The notes under the pieces were generated by a model that was not told where the DNA came from, did not search any database, and saw only the letters and a program-made list of their open reading frames with translations. A program made the position numbers and the translations under genes. Below are positions 26,961 through 36,287 of a DNA stretch of 64,000 bases, piece after piece (positions within the stretch are counted from its first letter, which is position 1; each line of letters opens with the position of its first letter). This DNA comes from Streptomyces venezuelae (GTDB lineage: Bacteria; Actinomycetota; Actinomycetes; Streptomycetales; Streptomycetaceae): positions 868,001-932,000 of the forward strand of contig NZ_CP029191.1 in NCBI RefSeq assembly GCF_008642335.1, given 5' to 3'.

Positions 26961-27988
26961 GCGCCCGCGAGCTGGACGCGGCGGCGATCACCGACCCCGC
27001 GCTGCGCGCCGCCTACGCCCACTGCCGGCGCCTCAACGCCCGCCACGGCAAGACGTACTTTCTGGCCACCCGGCTGCTGCCGGTCGAACGGCGGCCCGCC
27101 GTGCACGCCCTGTACGGCTTCGCGCGGTGGGCGGACGACATCGTCGACGACCTGGAGGTCACCGCCGCGCCCGCCGAACGCTCCCTGGCGCTGCGGCGGC
27201 TCCAGGCGCAGCTCGACCGGGGGATGCGGAGCGGGGAGAGCGGCGAACCCGTCGTGACGGCGCTGGTCGACACCGCCCGCCGGTACGCCATCGACCCGCT
27301 GCACTTCAGCGACTTCATGACGTCCATGCGCCAGGACCTGGAGGTGACCGAGTACGCCACCTACGGCGACCTGGAGCGGTACATGCACGGTTCCGCCGCC
27401 GTCATCGGCCTGCAGATGCTGCCCGTGCTCGGCACCGTCGTCCCCCGCGCCGAGGCCGCCCCGCACGCCGCCGCCCTGGGGGTCGCCTTCCAGCTGACCA
27501 ACTTCCTGCGGGACGTGGGCGAGGACCTGGACCGTGGCCGGATCTACCTGCCCCAGGAGCTCCTCGCCGCGCACGGCGTCGACCGCGCCCTGCTGCTCTG
27601 GAGCCGCACCACCGGACGCGGGGACCCCAGGGTCACCGCGGCACTGAAGGAGGCCGCCGCCCTCACCCGGGGCGTCTACGCCACCGCCGCCCCTGGCCTC
27701 GCCATGCTCGACCCCGTCGCTCGCCCCTGCATCCGCACCGCGTTCGTGCTGTACGGCGCGATCCTGGACGCGATCGCCGACGGCGGCTACGCCGTCCTGC
27801 ACCGGCGGTCCGCGGTCTCCCGGCGCCGCCGCGCCGCGGTCGCCTGCGACGGCCTGGCCCGGGTGGCCGCCGCGCGCCTGCGGCACCGACTGGCCGGCGC
27901 CCCCGCGCTGCCACCGCCCGCGCTGCCCGAAGACGCGGCCCCGCACCACGGCACGTACACCGCGCACTCCCGGAAGGAGCCGGTATGA
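26957..27988 (+). CDS. crtB: Phytoene synthase
   Basis: A 343-residue squalene/phytoene synthase that joins two geranylgeranyl diphosphates head to head. It has both Asp-rich sites, DDIVDD (60-65) and [14 protein letters not shown] (185-198), and the conserved YCYRVA-like region is replaced by the short form typical of actinobacteria. ATG start overlaps the crtI stop (ATGA), and its own stop overlaps crtV (ATGA), so the four genes are translationally coupled. Confidence 0.94.
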   Translation: MSARELDAAAITDPALRAAYAHCRRLNARHGKTYFLATRLLPVERRPAVHALYGFARWADDIVDDLEVTAAPAERSLALRRLQAQLDRGMRSGESGEPVVTALVDTARRYAIDPLHFSDFMTSMRQDLEVTEYATYGDLERYMHGSAAVIGLQMLPVLGTVVPRAEAAPHAAALGVAFQLTNFLRDVGEDLDRGRIYLPQELLAAHGVDRALLLWSRTTGRGDPRVTAALKEAAALTRGVYATAAPGLAMLDPVARPCIRTAFVLYGAILDAIADGGYAVLHRRSAVSRRRRAAVACDGLARVAAARLRHRLAGAPALPPPALPEDAAPHHGTYTAHSRKEPV

Positions 27989-28998
27989 GCCGCTACCCCT
28001 TGCGGCTGCGCCGCAAGCCCGTCGCCTGGGAGGACCAGCGCCCGACCTGGCGCGAGGCCCGGCCCGCCGTGATCGCCGCCGCGCTGAAGCGCGCCCAGGG
28101 CCGCCCGTCCGGCAACTGGTACGTGGTGGGCGCGACCGGGCAGCTCAGGGACGACCGTCCGCTGGGCCGTACGGTGGCGGGGCGGGAGATCGTCCTGTGG
28201 CGCGACGCGGCGGGAACGCTGCGGGCCGGGCCGGGTGCCTGCCCGCACCTGGGCGCTCCGCTCAAGGACAGTCCGGTGCGGTGCGGGACGCTGATCTGCC
28301 ACTGGCACGGCATGTCCCTGGACGGGCGGCCGTTCGCGGGCTGGAGCCCCTACCCGGCCTTCGACGACGGTGTCCTGGTCTGGGTCAGGCTCGACGACGT
28401 CGGCGGCGAACCGGCCCTGGAGCGGCCGGTGTTGCCCGAGCGCCCCGACCCGGCGGAGAGCGTGGCGGCCGTGATGACGGTGGCCGGCCGTTGCGAACCC
28501 GAGGACGTGGTCGCCAACCGGCTCGACCCCTGGCACGGCGCGTGGTTCCACCCGTACTCCTTCGTCGATCTCACCGTGGCCCCCGTCGCGGACGACGACG
28601 GGGACGGCGGCGACGGCGGGAGTGATCCGCGGCAGGACGCGTTCACCGTCGACGTGTCGTTCAAGGTGGCCGGGCGCGCGGTCGTTCCGGTGCGGGCGGT
28701 CTTCACGGCACCGGAGCCCCGTACCGTCGTCATGCACATCACCCGCGGCGAGGGCGAGGGATCCGTGGTGGAGACCCACGCGACGCCCCTCGGTACGGAC
28801 CGGGCGGGGAATCCGCGTACGGCGGTGGTCGAAGCGGTGATCGCCACGTCCGGGCGCCCGGGTTTCCTCGCCGCGAGGACCGCCGCGCCCGCGCTGCGGC
28901 CGCTCATGAGGGCGGCGGCGGCCCGGCTGTGGCGCGACGACCTGGCGTACGCGGAACGCCGCTGGACCCTGCGCAGCACGGGCCGCTTCCCGGGCTGA
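27985..28998 (+). CDS. crtV: Rieske-domain protein of the carotenoid operon (DUF5914, CrtV-type)
   Basis: A 337-residue protein with a Rieske [2Fe-2S] motif: CPHLG (Cys86, His88) and CHWHG (Cys105, His108). The C-terminal 200 residues form the family-specific DUF5914 domain. Its place, fourth in the crtE-I-B operon, is that of crtV in other Streptomyces. The exact reaction is not settled; older notes call it a methylesterase, but the Rieske ligands point to an electron-transfer or oxygenase role. It ends 18 bases from the crtU stop on the other strand; a short GAACC/GGTTC inverted repeat spans the gap. Confidence 0.82.
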   Translation: MSRYPLRLRRKPVAWEDQRPTWREARPAVIAAALKRAQGRPSGNWYVVGATGQLRDDRPLGRTVAGREIVLWRDAAGTLRAGPGACPHLGAPLKDSPVRCGTLICHWHGMSLDGRPFAGWSPYPAFDDGVLVWVRLDDVGGEPALERPVLPERPDPAESVAAVMTVAGRCEPEDVVANRLDPWHGAWFHPYSFVDLTVAPVADDDGDGGDGGSDPRQDAFTVDVSFKVAGRAVVPVRAVFTAPEPRTVVMHITRGEGEGSVVETHATPLGTDRAGNPRTAVVEAVIATSGRPGFLAARTAAPALRPLMRAAAARLWRDDLAYAERRWTLRSTGRFPG

Positions 28999-29016
28999 AC
29001 CATACGGCGCCGCGGT

Positions 29017-30585
29017 TCATGTGCCGAGCATCCGGTTGAGTGCCCGCAGTGCCCGCACCCGGCCCCGGTCGGGGACCGACCACAGGGTCTGGCCGCGCAG
29101 GCCCCAGCGGGCGAGCAGGGCGTTCGCGGCGAGGAACCCCGTGGTGACGGCGCGCTCCATCAGGGCGGCCGGCAGGTCGGTGCGGACGAGGTCGCCCGCC
29201 ACGGTGAGGGCCGGGTCGGCGGTGTGCACGGTGGGCCGGTCCTCGTAGCCGCCCACCGCGAACAGCGGGCAGTCGGCGCGCCATTCGTGCCGCTCGTCCA
29301 CGATCTTGGCGTCACGCGTCTCGGGGTAGACGCGTTGCAACTGCACCCGCAGACGTTCCTGTTCCGCCGTCCGGTCGGCGCCGGGATCCACCGCGTACGC
29401 GTGCAGTTCGACGACCGAGCCGCCGGTCCGCGCGACCCAGCGCAGCGCCTCGCCCTCCCACCGTTCGAGGACGCTCACGTTGTCCAGCGGCCCGTACCCG
29501 CTGGTGCCGAGGAACCCCGGGCGGTCGGCGGCCACGGGCCGGTCGAGCCAGAGGCGGGAGACGAGGAAGGGCGGGGCGGTGCGCAGCCGCATGATCCGCT
29601 CGCGCCATGGGCGGTCGGCGAGCCGGGGCGAGCGGGCGACGACGTGCTGCAGGCCGGTCGTGTCGAGGGCGAGCACCACGGTGTCGTACCGGTCCCCGCC
29701 GTCCTCGGTGGTGACGCGGAACCCGCCGCCCGGCGCCGGCTGGACGCTCTCGACGGCCTGCCCGGTGCGGATGTCGACGCCGTGGCCGGTGAGGTAGGCG
29801 GCCAGGGGGTCCCAGAGGGCCGTCGGGAAGGGTTCCTGCGGTACGTCGAAGAGCAGGCCCTCACTGGAGCCGAGGAAGTAGATGTGGAACATGAGGGCGA
29901 GTTCGGCGGCCGAGAGCAGGCGCGGGTCGGCGAAGAAGCTGCGGGAGAACACCTCGAAGGCCAGGTGGTGGGCTGCTTCGGGGAACCGGATGCGTTCGAG
30001 GAGTTCGTGCGCGCTGGTGCGGTCGAGCCGCCGGTAGGTCTCGGGGACGCGGACGTCCATCAGGGGCAGGGCGGCGCGCGGGTTCATCCGGGCCAGGTCG
30101 CGCCCGCCGAACGTGGGACTGAGCGCGGCGAAGCCGAGCGCGCTCCACGGCGGGGTGCGCGGCACCTTCGCGAAGCTGTCCCTGAACCCCTTGCTGTGCT
30201 GCAGCGGATAGTCGGGCAGGCCGGTCAGCGCGGTGAGTCCCGGGTCGGTCCGGCGCAGCAGGCCGCGCAGGTTGTAGTACTGGCGGAAGAACGCGTGGAA
30301 GCCGCGGGTCATGGTCGCCGTGGAGCCGTCGGCGAGCTCGATGGGCCAGCCCGCCAGGCGGCCGCCGAGCTGGTACTCGCGTTCGTACAGGGTCACGCGG
30401 ACTCCGCGTTCCGCGAGGGCCGTGGCGGCGGCGAGACCGGCGAGGCCGCCTCCCACGACGGCCGTCGTGCGCGTCTCGCCGCTCGGTACGCGCGCGAGTC
30501 CGGTCGGCGCGGGCCACACCCGGGCGCGGCGGTCGCGGCCCCGGCGGGGCGTCGCGTACGGCTGTTCCGTGCCGTTCAGGTTCAT
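29017..30585 (-). CDS. crtU: Carotene desaturase/methyltransferase (isorenieratene synthase type)
   Basis: A 522-residue FAD protein of the CrtU type, which aromatises beta-ionone rings and shifts a methyl group to turn beta-carotene into isorenieratene. The FAD loop is VVGGGLAGLAAA (about 43-54). Conserved GFHAFFRQYYNLR and the C-terminal VAGDLVRTDLPAALMERAVTTG fit the family. An Arg-rich 35-residue N-terminal extension precedes the FAD loop. The ATG start overlaps the crtT stop (ATGA). Last gene of crtY-crtT-crtU. Confidence 0.9.
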   Translation of the reverse strand: MNLNGTEQPYATPRRGRDRRARVWPAPTGLARVPSGETRTTAVVGGGLAGLAAATALAERGVRVTLYEREYQLGGRLAGWPIELADGSTATMTRGFHAFFRQYYNLRGLLRRTDPGLTALTGLPDYPLQHSKGFRDSFAKVPRTPPWSALGFAALSPTFGGRDLARMNPRAALPLMDVRVPETYRRLDRTSAHELLERIRFPEAAHHLAFEVFSRSFFADPRLLSAAELALMFHIYFLGSSEGLLFDVPQEPFPTALWDPLAAYLTGHGVDIRTGQAVESVQPAPGGGFRVTTEDGGDRYDTVVLALDTTGLQHVVARSPRLADRPWRERIMRLRTAPPFLVSRLWLDRPVAADRPGFLGTSGYGPLDNVSVLERWEGEALRWVARTGGSVVELHAYAVDPGADRTAEQERLRVQLQRVYPETRDAKIVDERHEWRADCPLFAVGGYEDRPTVHTADPALTVAGDLVRTDLPAALMERAVTTGFLAANALLARWGLRGQTLWSVPDRGRVRALRALNRMLGT

Positions 30586-31310
30586 CGGACGGCCCCGCCG
30601 GAGCCGTCGGCCGCGGCAAGGACGGTGTGCACGATGCCGGTCTGCCAGCCGGGCATCGGCAGGACGCGCACGCGGTCGAAGCCCGCTTTGCGGGTGCGTG
30701 CGGCGAAGGCGTCGGCGGTGTCGAAGCCGGAGACGCTGCGGAACAGGTGGCGGTAGAGGGCTCCGTCGCCGGACAGGGTGCCCGCGGGCTGCACCACGGC
30801 CTTGCACACGGCCGTCCACACCAGACGGTCCGTCAGGCGTCCGCTGAGGGTGTACTCGTGCACGGCGAGGCGGCCGTGCGGGGCGAGCAGCGCTCGGACC
30901 ACCGCGAGCACGGCGTCCGGGTCGGCGAGGTTGCGGAAGAGGTACGCGGCGAAGACCGCGTCGAAGGGCCCCTCCACGCCCGCCTGTTCGAGCCGTTCGG
31001 CGGGGGCGTGCACGAACGTCACGGAGGGCGGCCAGGGTTTGGCCGCCGCGCGCTCCAGCATGCCCGCCGACGCGTCGACCGCGACGATCTCGGCCAGCGG
31101 GGCCGCGCTGCGCAGCGCGGCGGTGGAGGCGCCGGTGCCGCAGCCGAGGTCGAGCAGGCGCAGTCCGGCGCCGCCGTTCGGCAGCCGCAGCCGCCGCGCG
31201 GAGCGGCGCAGGTGTGCGTGGTAGCCGGGGTTGGCGGCGACCAGCCGGTCGTAGGTGCGGGCCGCGTGGTCGAACGCGGCGGACAGGGTGTCGTCGCGCA
31301 GCACGGTCAT
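30582..31310 (-). CDS. crtT: SAM-dependent methyltransferase of the carotenoid cluster
   Basis: A 242-residue class I methyltransferase. Motif I is LLDLGCGTG (about 52-60), with the acidic end of strand 2 at AVDASAGML. Its position between crtY and crtU is that of crtT in S. griseus and S. coelicolor; its precise contribution to the carotenoid is not known. The crtY stop lies one base before its ATG (TGAGATG). Confidence 0.88.
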   Translation of the reverse strand: MTVLRDDTLSAAFDHAARTYDRLVAANPGYHAHLRRSARRLRLPNGGAGLRLLDLGCGTGASTAALRSAAPLAEIVAVDASAGMLERAAAKPWPPSVTFVHAPAERLEQAGVEGPFDAVFAAYLFRNLADPDAVLAVVRALLAPHGRLAVHEYTLSGRLTDRLVWTAVCKAVVQPAGTLSGDGALYRHLFRSVSGFDTADAFAARTRKAGFDRVRVLPMPGWQTGIVHTVLAAADGSGGAVR

Positions 31311-31311
31311 C

Positions 31312-32511
31312 TCAGTTCTCTTTCCGTTCGGCCCGGTGTCGGGGCAGGAGGGGCAGCTCGGCCGCCGTGCGCAGCATGGGGCCCACGGGGGTGTGGAACC
31401 CGATCGTCACGTCCTCGCGGACACTGGTGCGGCCGTCGAGGAAGCGGAGCAGCCGTTCCATGGGGACCTCGCGGAAGAGCCGGGTGAAGAACGACGCGCC
31501 GCTCACCCGGCCGGTGTCCAGGGCGCGCAGCAGCACGGCGTCCATCGCGCGCGACCGCGCCGAGTGGGCGGGCGGCGGCTGCGGGGAGTGGCCCCGGTGG
31601 CAGGCGGCGGCGATGGCGCGCGTCTGTCGCTGGATGGCGGCGAAGGTGTACCCGGTCGAGGGACGGGTCGCTCCGCCCGCGGTGCCGATGCGGAAGACGG
31701 AGCGACCGGCGCGGCGCGGGAAGCGGGCGTCGGTCATGGGGATGACGCCGTGCTCCACGCGGTCGATTTCGTGGGCGCCGAGGGCCAGTTCGTCCGTCAG
31801 ATACCGCGTCAGGGCTTGGTCGTACGCCTGGTCGTCGAGGACCTGGCGGGAGAACTCGGTGTACTCGACCAGGGCTTGGCGCGGGCCGGTGGGCAGGACG
31901 TAGACGAAGGAGAGGCCGTGCGCCGGCTGGGGCGTGCGGAAGTCCATGAGGTCCGCCACCCGCGGGTCGAAGGCGGGCCGGTCGGTCGTGACGAACCAGC
32001 CGTGGAAGTGCTGCAGCAGGGTGGTGCGGCCCGGGGGCAGGACCCGCGGCGGGCGCGAGTCGAACACCCAGCGGGCGCGCAGCGACAGGGGGCGTCCGCC
32101 GGGTGCGCGCGTGCGGACCTCGGCTCCGTCGCCGACGTCGCGGATCTCCTCGACCACCGCCTCCAGGCGGGCCACGTTCGGCTCGTCGGCGAGGCGGTCG
32201 CCGACGAGGGACTCGAAGGCGCCGGAACGCAGCATCTTGTAGCGCAGCGGGGCGGGCGAGGCGGTGACGGCGGTGCCGTCCGGGGCGCGGACGCGCAGGG
32301 TGTCCCAGACGGCGGTGAGGGCGGCGTCGAACTCGCCGTGCGGTTCCTCCCAGAAGCACCAGGTGCGCTCCGCGGGCTTCAGCGGTCCGGCGGGGGCGTC
32401 GATGAGGACCACCGACGGCGTCGGTCCTTCGGGGCGGTCGACGGCGAGCCGGTAGGCGAGCGAGAGGCCCGCCGCGCCGGCCCCCACGATGGCGATGTCC
32501 GCGTCCCGCAT
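31312..32511 (-). CDS. crtY: Lycopene beta-cyclase
   Basis: A 399-residue CrtY-type cyclase that closes both ends of lycopene to form beta-carotene. The N-terminal DIAIVGAGAAGLSLAYRL is the FAD/NAD loop, and ERTWCFWEE (about 48-56) is a lycopene cyclase signature. GYTFAAIQRQ near the C-terminus also fits. The ATG at 32511 has GAGGGG about 5 bases upstream. A longer frame upstream would run through the litR gap and was rejected. It leads the crtYTU operon and is 113 bases downstream of litR. Confidence 0.93.
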   Translation of the reverse strand: MRDADIAIVGAGAAGLSLAYRLAVDRPEGPTPSVVLIDAPAGPLKPAERTWCFWEEPHGEFDAALTAVWDTLRVRAPDGTAVTASPAPLRYKMLRSGAFESLVGDRLADEPNVARLEAVVEEIRDVGDGAEVRTRAPGGRPLSLRARWVFDSRPPRVLPPGRTTLLQHFHGWFVTTDRPAFDPRVADLMDFRTPQPAHGLSFVYVLPTGPRQALVEYTEFSRQVLDDQAYDQALTRYLTDELALGAHEIDRVEHGVIPMTDARFPRRAGRSVFRIGTAGGATRPSTGYTFAAIQRQTRAIAAACHRGHSPQPPPAHSARSRAMDAVLLRALDTGRVSGASFFTRLFREVPMERLLRFLDGRTSVREDVTIGFHTPVGPMLRTAAELPLLPRHRAERKEN

Positions 32512-32577
32512 CAAACCCCTCGCCGGTCGTCCGCCCATGCCCATGCCCAGCATTCCGCACGGGATCGCCCCTTGGAT

Positions 32578-32612
32578 GCACCGGACGCGCGCGAATCGCC
32601 GGTGACCGGTGC
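32578..32612. promoter_or_regulatory. Inverted repeat between litR and crtY
   Basis: Arms GCACCGG (32578-32584) and CCGGTGC (32606-32612) are perfectly complementary with a 21-base loop. On the minus strand this lies after the litR stop and ahead of crtY, so it may be a weak terminator, an attenuator or part of the crtY promoter. No experimental sign of function can be read from sequence. Confidence 0.35.
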
Positions 32613-32624
32613 GGCGGTGGCCCT

Positions 32625-33593
32625 CTACCGGGGTCGAGCCGCACTCAGGAGGGTGATGGCGTCCCGGAGGCTGCCGCAGCGCGTGAACCCGGTGAGCGCG
32701 GACCGCCCCCAGCCCGGTCCGGACGGCAGGACGAGGGCGCGGCGGCGGGCCCCCGCCGGCCCCCACTCCATCGCCGCCACGCGGTGCGCCAGGGCCTCGC
32801 CCGCCGTGGAGCGGGCCTGCGACCACAGCACGACGGCCGAGGGCCCGATGCGCCGCACGGCGGCGACGAGTGCCTCCGGCGGTACGGCGGCGCCCAGCAT
32901 GCGGGTGGGGACGCCGTTCTCGCCGAGGGCCGCGTTGAGCGCTTCCAGGGGCAGGGTGTGCTGTTCGTCCGGCATGCAGGCGAGCAGGACCGGCGGGGTG
33001 TCGAGGAGCGGTGCGGTGCGCGGGCGGAGCAGGGGGACGCTGCGCAGGGTGGTGGAGATGTGCCAGGACAGCAGGTGCTCGACCTCCACGTAACGGTCGT
33101 CGGACAGCTCCCACTTGCGTCCCACGGCGCGCAGCGTGGGCACCATGACCTCTTCCCACACGGGTACGAGGCCGTGCTCGCCGACCAGCGAGTCGAGCCT
33201 GCTCTGCATCTCCTGCGCGTCGAGGCGGACCGCGGCGCGGGCGAGGCCCCGGCACTCCTGGCGTACGTCGCCGAGGGGCAGGACGGTGCTGGCGTCGCGG
33301 CGCCGCCGTCCGGTGGCCGGCGCGCCGGGCTCCCCGGTCGTCTCCTCGGAGGCCGCGCGGGATCCGTCCGCCGCCAGACGTGCCGCCTCACCGGGCGGGA
33401 TCCCACTGGCCGTGAGCCTGCACATGTGTTCCAGCACGGCGATGTCCTCGGGCGTCCACCGCCGGTGGCGTCCCTGGGTGCGGGCGGCGGGGCCCAGGCC
33501 GTAGCGGCGGTCCCAGCTGCGCAGGGTGGTCGGTGAGACGCCCAGGCGCCGGGCGACGGCTCCCGAGGTCAGCGCGGCCTCTGCATCATCCAT
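32625..33593 (-). CDS. litR: LitR-like MerR-family regulator with cobalamin-binding-like domain
   Basis: A 322-residue regulator expected to control light-induced carotenoid synthesis. The N-terminal MerR HTH is SGAVARRLGVSPTTLRSWDRRYGLGP (residues 10-35, given here in shortened terms as the motif RRLGVSPTTLRSWDRR). The C-terminal half has the helical-bundle and B12-binding layout of CarH/LitR: Trp161, Glu172-His173 and His212. The spacing Trp-x10-Glu-His and the E-x-H-x-x-P motif (Pro215 for the usual Gly) differ from CarH, so cobalamin binding is uncertain. The ATG at 33593 has GGAGGG unusually close. It diverges from litS. Confidence 0.88.
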   Translation of the reverse strand: MDDAEAALTSGAVARRLGVSPTTLRSWDRRYGLGPAARTQGRHRRWTPEDIAVLEHMCRLTASGIPPGEAARLAADGSRAASEETTGEPGAPATGRRRRDASTVLPLGDVRQECRGLARAAVRLDAQEMQSRLDSLVGEHGLVPVWEEVMVPTLRAVGRKWELSDDRYVEVEHLLSWHISTTLRSVPLLRPRTAPLLDTPPVLLACMPDEQHTLPLEALNAALGENGVPTRMLGAAVPPEALVAAVRRIGPSAVVLWSQARSTAGEALAHRVAAMEWGPAGARRRALVLPSGPGWGRSALTGFTRCGSLRDAITLLSAARPR

Positions 33594-33602
33594 GCCCTCC
33601 AA

Positions 33603-33646
33603 AATACGACGCAATACGACGCAGAATCGATGCACGTTGCTCGTGC
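33603..33646. promoter_or_regulatory. Direct and inverted repeats in the litR-litS gap (candidate LitR operator)
   Basis: Two perfect tandem copies of AATACGACGC (33603-33612 and 33613-33622) start 10 bases upstream of the litR ATG. Just beyond is an inverted repeat GCACG-TTGCT-CGTGC (33632-33646). Both are in the divergent promoter region where autoregulation by LitR is known in other Streptomyces. The assignment to LitR is inference. Confidence 0.5.
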
Positions 33647-33743
33647 GCCCGCCCGCGCGAAGGATCGGCGCCAGGCCGCCCGCCCGTCACGGACCACCCC
33701 GGGACGGAAGAAGCGGCCGCCCCGCCAGAAGGAGCAGTCGCAC

Positions 33744-34376
33744 ATGATCGCCAGTCAACCGGCCCCGGTCACCGAGAGCGTTCCCGCCCCCTCGGCGGGC
33801 CGCGTGGCGGGCCGCGACGAAGACGACCTGGTCACCGGCTTCGTGGCGGGCGACGAGGCCTGCCTCGCCGTCGTCCACCAGCGGTGGTCGGCGCTGGTGC
33901 ACTGCGTCGCCCGGCGTTCGCTCGGGGACGCGCGGGAGGCGGAGGACGTGACGCAGCAGGTGTTCATCGCCGCCTGGCGCGGCCGGGCCGGTTACTCCCC
34001 CGGCCGCGGAACCCTCGCGGGCTGGCTCATCGGCATCACCCGGCGCAAGGTCGCCGACGCGCTGTCCGCGCGCAGCCGCCGGGCCGCCCTGGTCGACGCG
34101 GCGGGCGCGGCGCTCGCGGTGCGCCCCCAGGAGTCGTGCTCCCTGGACGGCGTGCTCGACCAGGTCCTCGTGGAACACGAACTGGCCCGCCTCCCACCGC
34201 CGCAGCGCAAGGTCCTGCGCCTGGCGTTCTACGACGACCTGACGCAGCCCCAGATCGCCGTGGTCACGGGCTGGCCCCTGGGCACGGTGAAAAGCCACGC
34301 CCGCCGCGGCCTCCTCCGCCTGCGCCAGGCCTTCGACCCCGCTCCCGACCGGGACACGGCCCCGCCCCGGGCGTGA
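33744..34376 (+). CDS. litS: ECF sigma factor LitS
   Basis: A 210-residue extracytoplasmic-function sigma factor. Region 2 is seen in DAREAEDVTQQVFIAAWRG (RNA polymerase core and -10 recognition), and region 4 in LPPPQRKVLRLAFYDDLTQ followed by GWPLGTVKSHARRGLLRLR (HTH for -35). Divergent from litR beside a crt cluster, it matches LitS, which transcribes the carotenoid genes after light induction. The ATG at 33744 has AAGGAG 9 bases upstream. No anti-sigma gene is directly next to it. Confidence 0.9.
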   Translation: MIASQPAPVTESVPAPSAGRVAGRDEDDLVTGFVAGDEACLAVVHQRWSALVHCVARRSLGDAREAEDVTQQVFIAAWRGRAGYSPGRGTLAGWLIGITRRKVADALSARSRRAALVDAAGAALAVRPQESCSLDGVLDQVLVEHELARLPPPQRKVLRLAFYDDLTQPQIAVVTGWPLGTVKSHARRGLLRLRQAFDPAPDRDTAPPRA

Positions 34377-34385
34377 CCTCGGTCC

Positions 34386-34445
34386 GGCGGTACGAGGTCA
34401 GGCGGTACGAGGTCAGGCGGTACGAGGTCAGGCGGTACGAGGTCA
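34386..34445. repeat. Four perfect tandem copies of a 15-base unit
   Basis: The unit GGCGGTACGAGGTCA is repeated exactly four times (34386-34400, 34401-34415, 34416-34430, 34431-34445) just after the litS stop. The last three bases of copy four are the stop codon (TGA on the minus strand) of the FUSC gene. There are no spacers, so it is not a CRISPR. It fills the gap between two convergent genes. Confidence 0.95.
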
Positions 34446-35951
34446 GGCGCCCAGCAGGGATGTGCCGCCCCGTCGCTGGAGGGGGTGGGCCAGGTCGATC
34501 AGGGCCCGCTCCAGACTGTGGAGGTGGGCCAGGGCGGGTTCCACGATCGCGTGGGGCAGGTCGATGGCCTCGCCGAGCTGCGCCGGGGCCCCGTGCGGTG
34601 CCGTCAGGGACTCGACCGCGGCCTCGACACGGCGGCACGCGGCGGCCAGGCGGGCGTCGTGGGAGGCCTCCGGGTCCGCGGCGACGGCGGCGAGTCCCCG
34701 TATCTCGCGTGCGCAGTTGTCGAGCAGCGCGACCACCTGGAGGGCGCGTCCCTTCCGGGTCCGCAGCGGGCTGAACGGGTGCACGAGCGGGGCGAGGGAC
34801 ATGCGCACCCGGCCCAGGATCGCCTCCAGCTCAGCGATGCGGCCCGCGGGATCGGCGGATTCCGTGCCCGCGAGCCGAGCCGCCGCCTCCTTCGTGCAGT
34901 CGTGCACGCAGTGCAGCGCCTGCTTGATCCACGCCTCGGTCGTGGCGTGCGTCGTGATCGGCAGGACGACCAGCACGGCGAGGACCGCGCCGAGCGCGCC
35001 GATGCCGGTCTCGGCGAGCCGGAGGCCGAGCAGCCCCGCGTCCAGCACGCCGAGCAGGCCGTACAGCGATCCGGCGAGCACGGTCACCGAGAGCATCATC
35101 CACGTGTACGACACCGCGGCCGTGTAGAAGATCCCGAAGACGCCGACGGCGACGAGCAGGGCGCTGGGGACGGGCGCGCCCTCCAGAGGTACGACGAGGA
35201 CGAGGCCCGCGCCCATCCCGATCAGCGTGCCGAGCACGCGCCGGAAGCTCCGTACGACCGTCTCGCCGCGCGAGGTGGTGTTGACGAAGACCCACCACGT
35301 GGCGCCGACCGCCCAGTACCAGCGCTCACCGGAGAGCAGTTGGCCCGCGGCGAGCGCGAAGGCTCCGCCGACGGCCGCCTGGACGGCCTGCCGGGTGGTG
35401 GCCCTGGCCAGCCCCCTGGCGGCGGGCGGGGCGGGCGGCACGACGCCGGGCGGCAGCCGCCGCTCGTAGCACCACGCCCCGAACCGCACGGTCGAGGAGG
35501 CGGCGATCGAGAGGAGCACCGCCGCGTAGAGCTGGGGAAGCTGGTGCATCTCCGTGTGGAGGAACTGGCTGATGAAGAAGGTCATGAAGGCGAACACGCC
35601 GAGGGAGTGCCCCCGAGGCCCCCACCGTCGCGCGTACACGCCGAGTCCCATGACGGCGAGGAACGCGCAGTCCCGCGCGAGCGGCGTGTCGTGGAGCGAC
35701 GCCGCGAGCGCGAGCACGGGGAATCCGACGACGGGCAGCAGCGCCGTCGTGATCGCCTGCCCGCGCACGGTCGTGTCCGTGACGGTGAAGAGGGCCAGGA
35801 GTGCGGCCAGTCCTCCGGTGATCGCCGCGACGAGCGAGTGTCCGGCCAGGCCGCACACGACGACCGCCAGGGAGATGCCCAGTACGGCCCGCGAAGCGAA
35901 GCGGAGCCGTATCCGTCCCGGATCCGGCGCCACGAACACCCTCTTCAGCAA
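34443..35951 (-). CDS. FUSC-family membrane protein
   Basis: A 502-residue inner-membrane protein with two blocks of about five or six membrane segments (residues about 20-155 and 190-330), an RSFRRVLGTLIGMGAG loop and a C-terminal cytoplasmic helical domain. This is the FUSC/aromatic acid exporter layout; known members export aromatic acids or fusaric acid. The frame opens with TTG at 35951 after a GGGGAAG site; no ATG or GTG is better placed. Nothing nearby reveals its substrate, and whether it belongs to the carotenoid region is unknown. Confidence 0.8.
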   Translation of the reverse strand: MLKRVFVAPDPGRIRLRFASRAVLGISLAVVVCGLAGHSLVAAITGGLAALLALFTVTDTTVRGQAITTALLPVVGFPVLALAASLHDTPLARDCAFLAVMGLGVYARRWGPRGHSLGVFAFMTFFISQFLHTEMHQLPQLYAAVLLSIAASSTVRFGAWCYERRLPPGVVPPAPPAARGLARATTRQAVQAAVGGAFALAAGQLLSGERWYWAVGATWWVFVNTTSRGETVVRSFRRVLGTLIGMGAGLVLVVPLEGAPVPSALLVAVGVFGIFYTAAVSYTWMMLSVTVLAGSLYGLLGVLDAGLLGLRLAETGIGALGAVLAVLVVLPITTHATTEAWIKQALHCVHDCTKEAAARLAGTESADPAGRIAELEAILGRVRMSLAPLVHPFSPLRTRKGRALQVVALLDNCAREIRGLAAVAADPEASHDARLAAACRRVEAAVESLTAPHGAPAQLGEAIDLPHAIVEPALAHLHSLERALIDLAHPLQRRGGTSLLGA

Positions 35952-36287
35952 AGCTTCCCCGCCCTTCCGTGCACATCTCGATCTGCTCGCATGAAAAAGG
36001 CGCCGCGGAGATCCGCAGCGCCATCGACTGGACCATCAGACCATCCGATCACCATCTGGCTCAACTCAGCCTCGCACGGGTGGGCCATTGGCTCACTTTC
36101 GCGCGCCTATACCCGCCACGTCCGACGCCAACGGCTCATGCGGTCCCCCGGTCCGGCGACGGCTGTTGCAGGACGGTGACATAGCGGGCACAACGTACGT
36201 CGGCGGCCGTCCGTCTCAACAGTCGTGAACAGCCCGAATGGGAGATAGCGCACCTTCTCCTCCCATGTATCCACGGAAGGCACCCTC
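35952..36287. other. Intergenic region (336 bases)
   Basis: Divergent promoter region between the FUSC gene and a small secreted protein. No open frame with a ribosome-binding site, no strong hairpin and no repeat were seen. GGAAGG near 36274 is the ribosome-binding site of the next gene. Confidence 0.6.

Noticed and set aside
34386..34445. Tandem repeats considered as a CRISPR array
   Set aside because: Units are only 15 bases, directly adjacent and without spacers.
35969..36184. Short plus-strand frame between the FUSC gene and the small secreted protein
   Set aside because: No ribosome-binding site and no family features.
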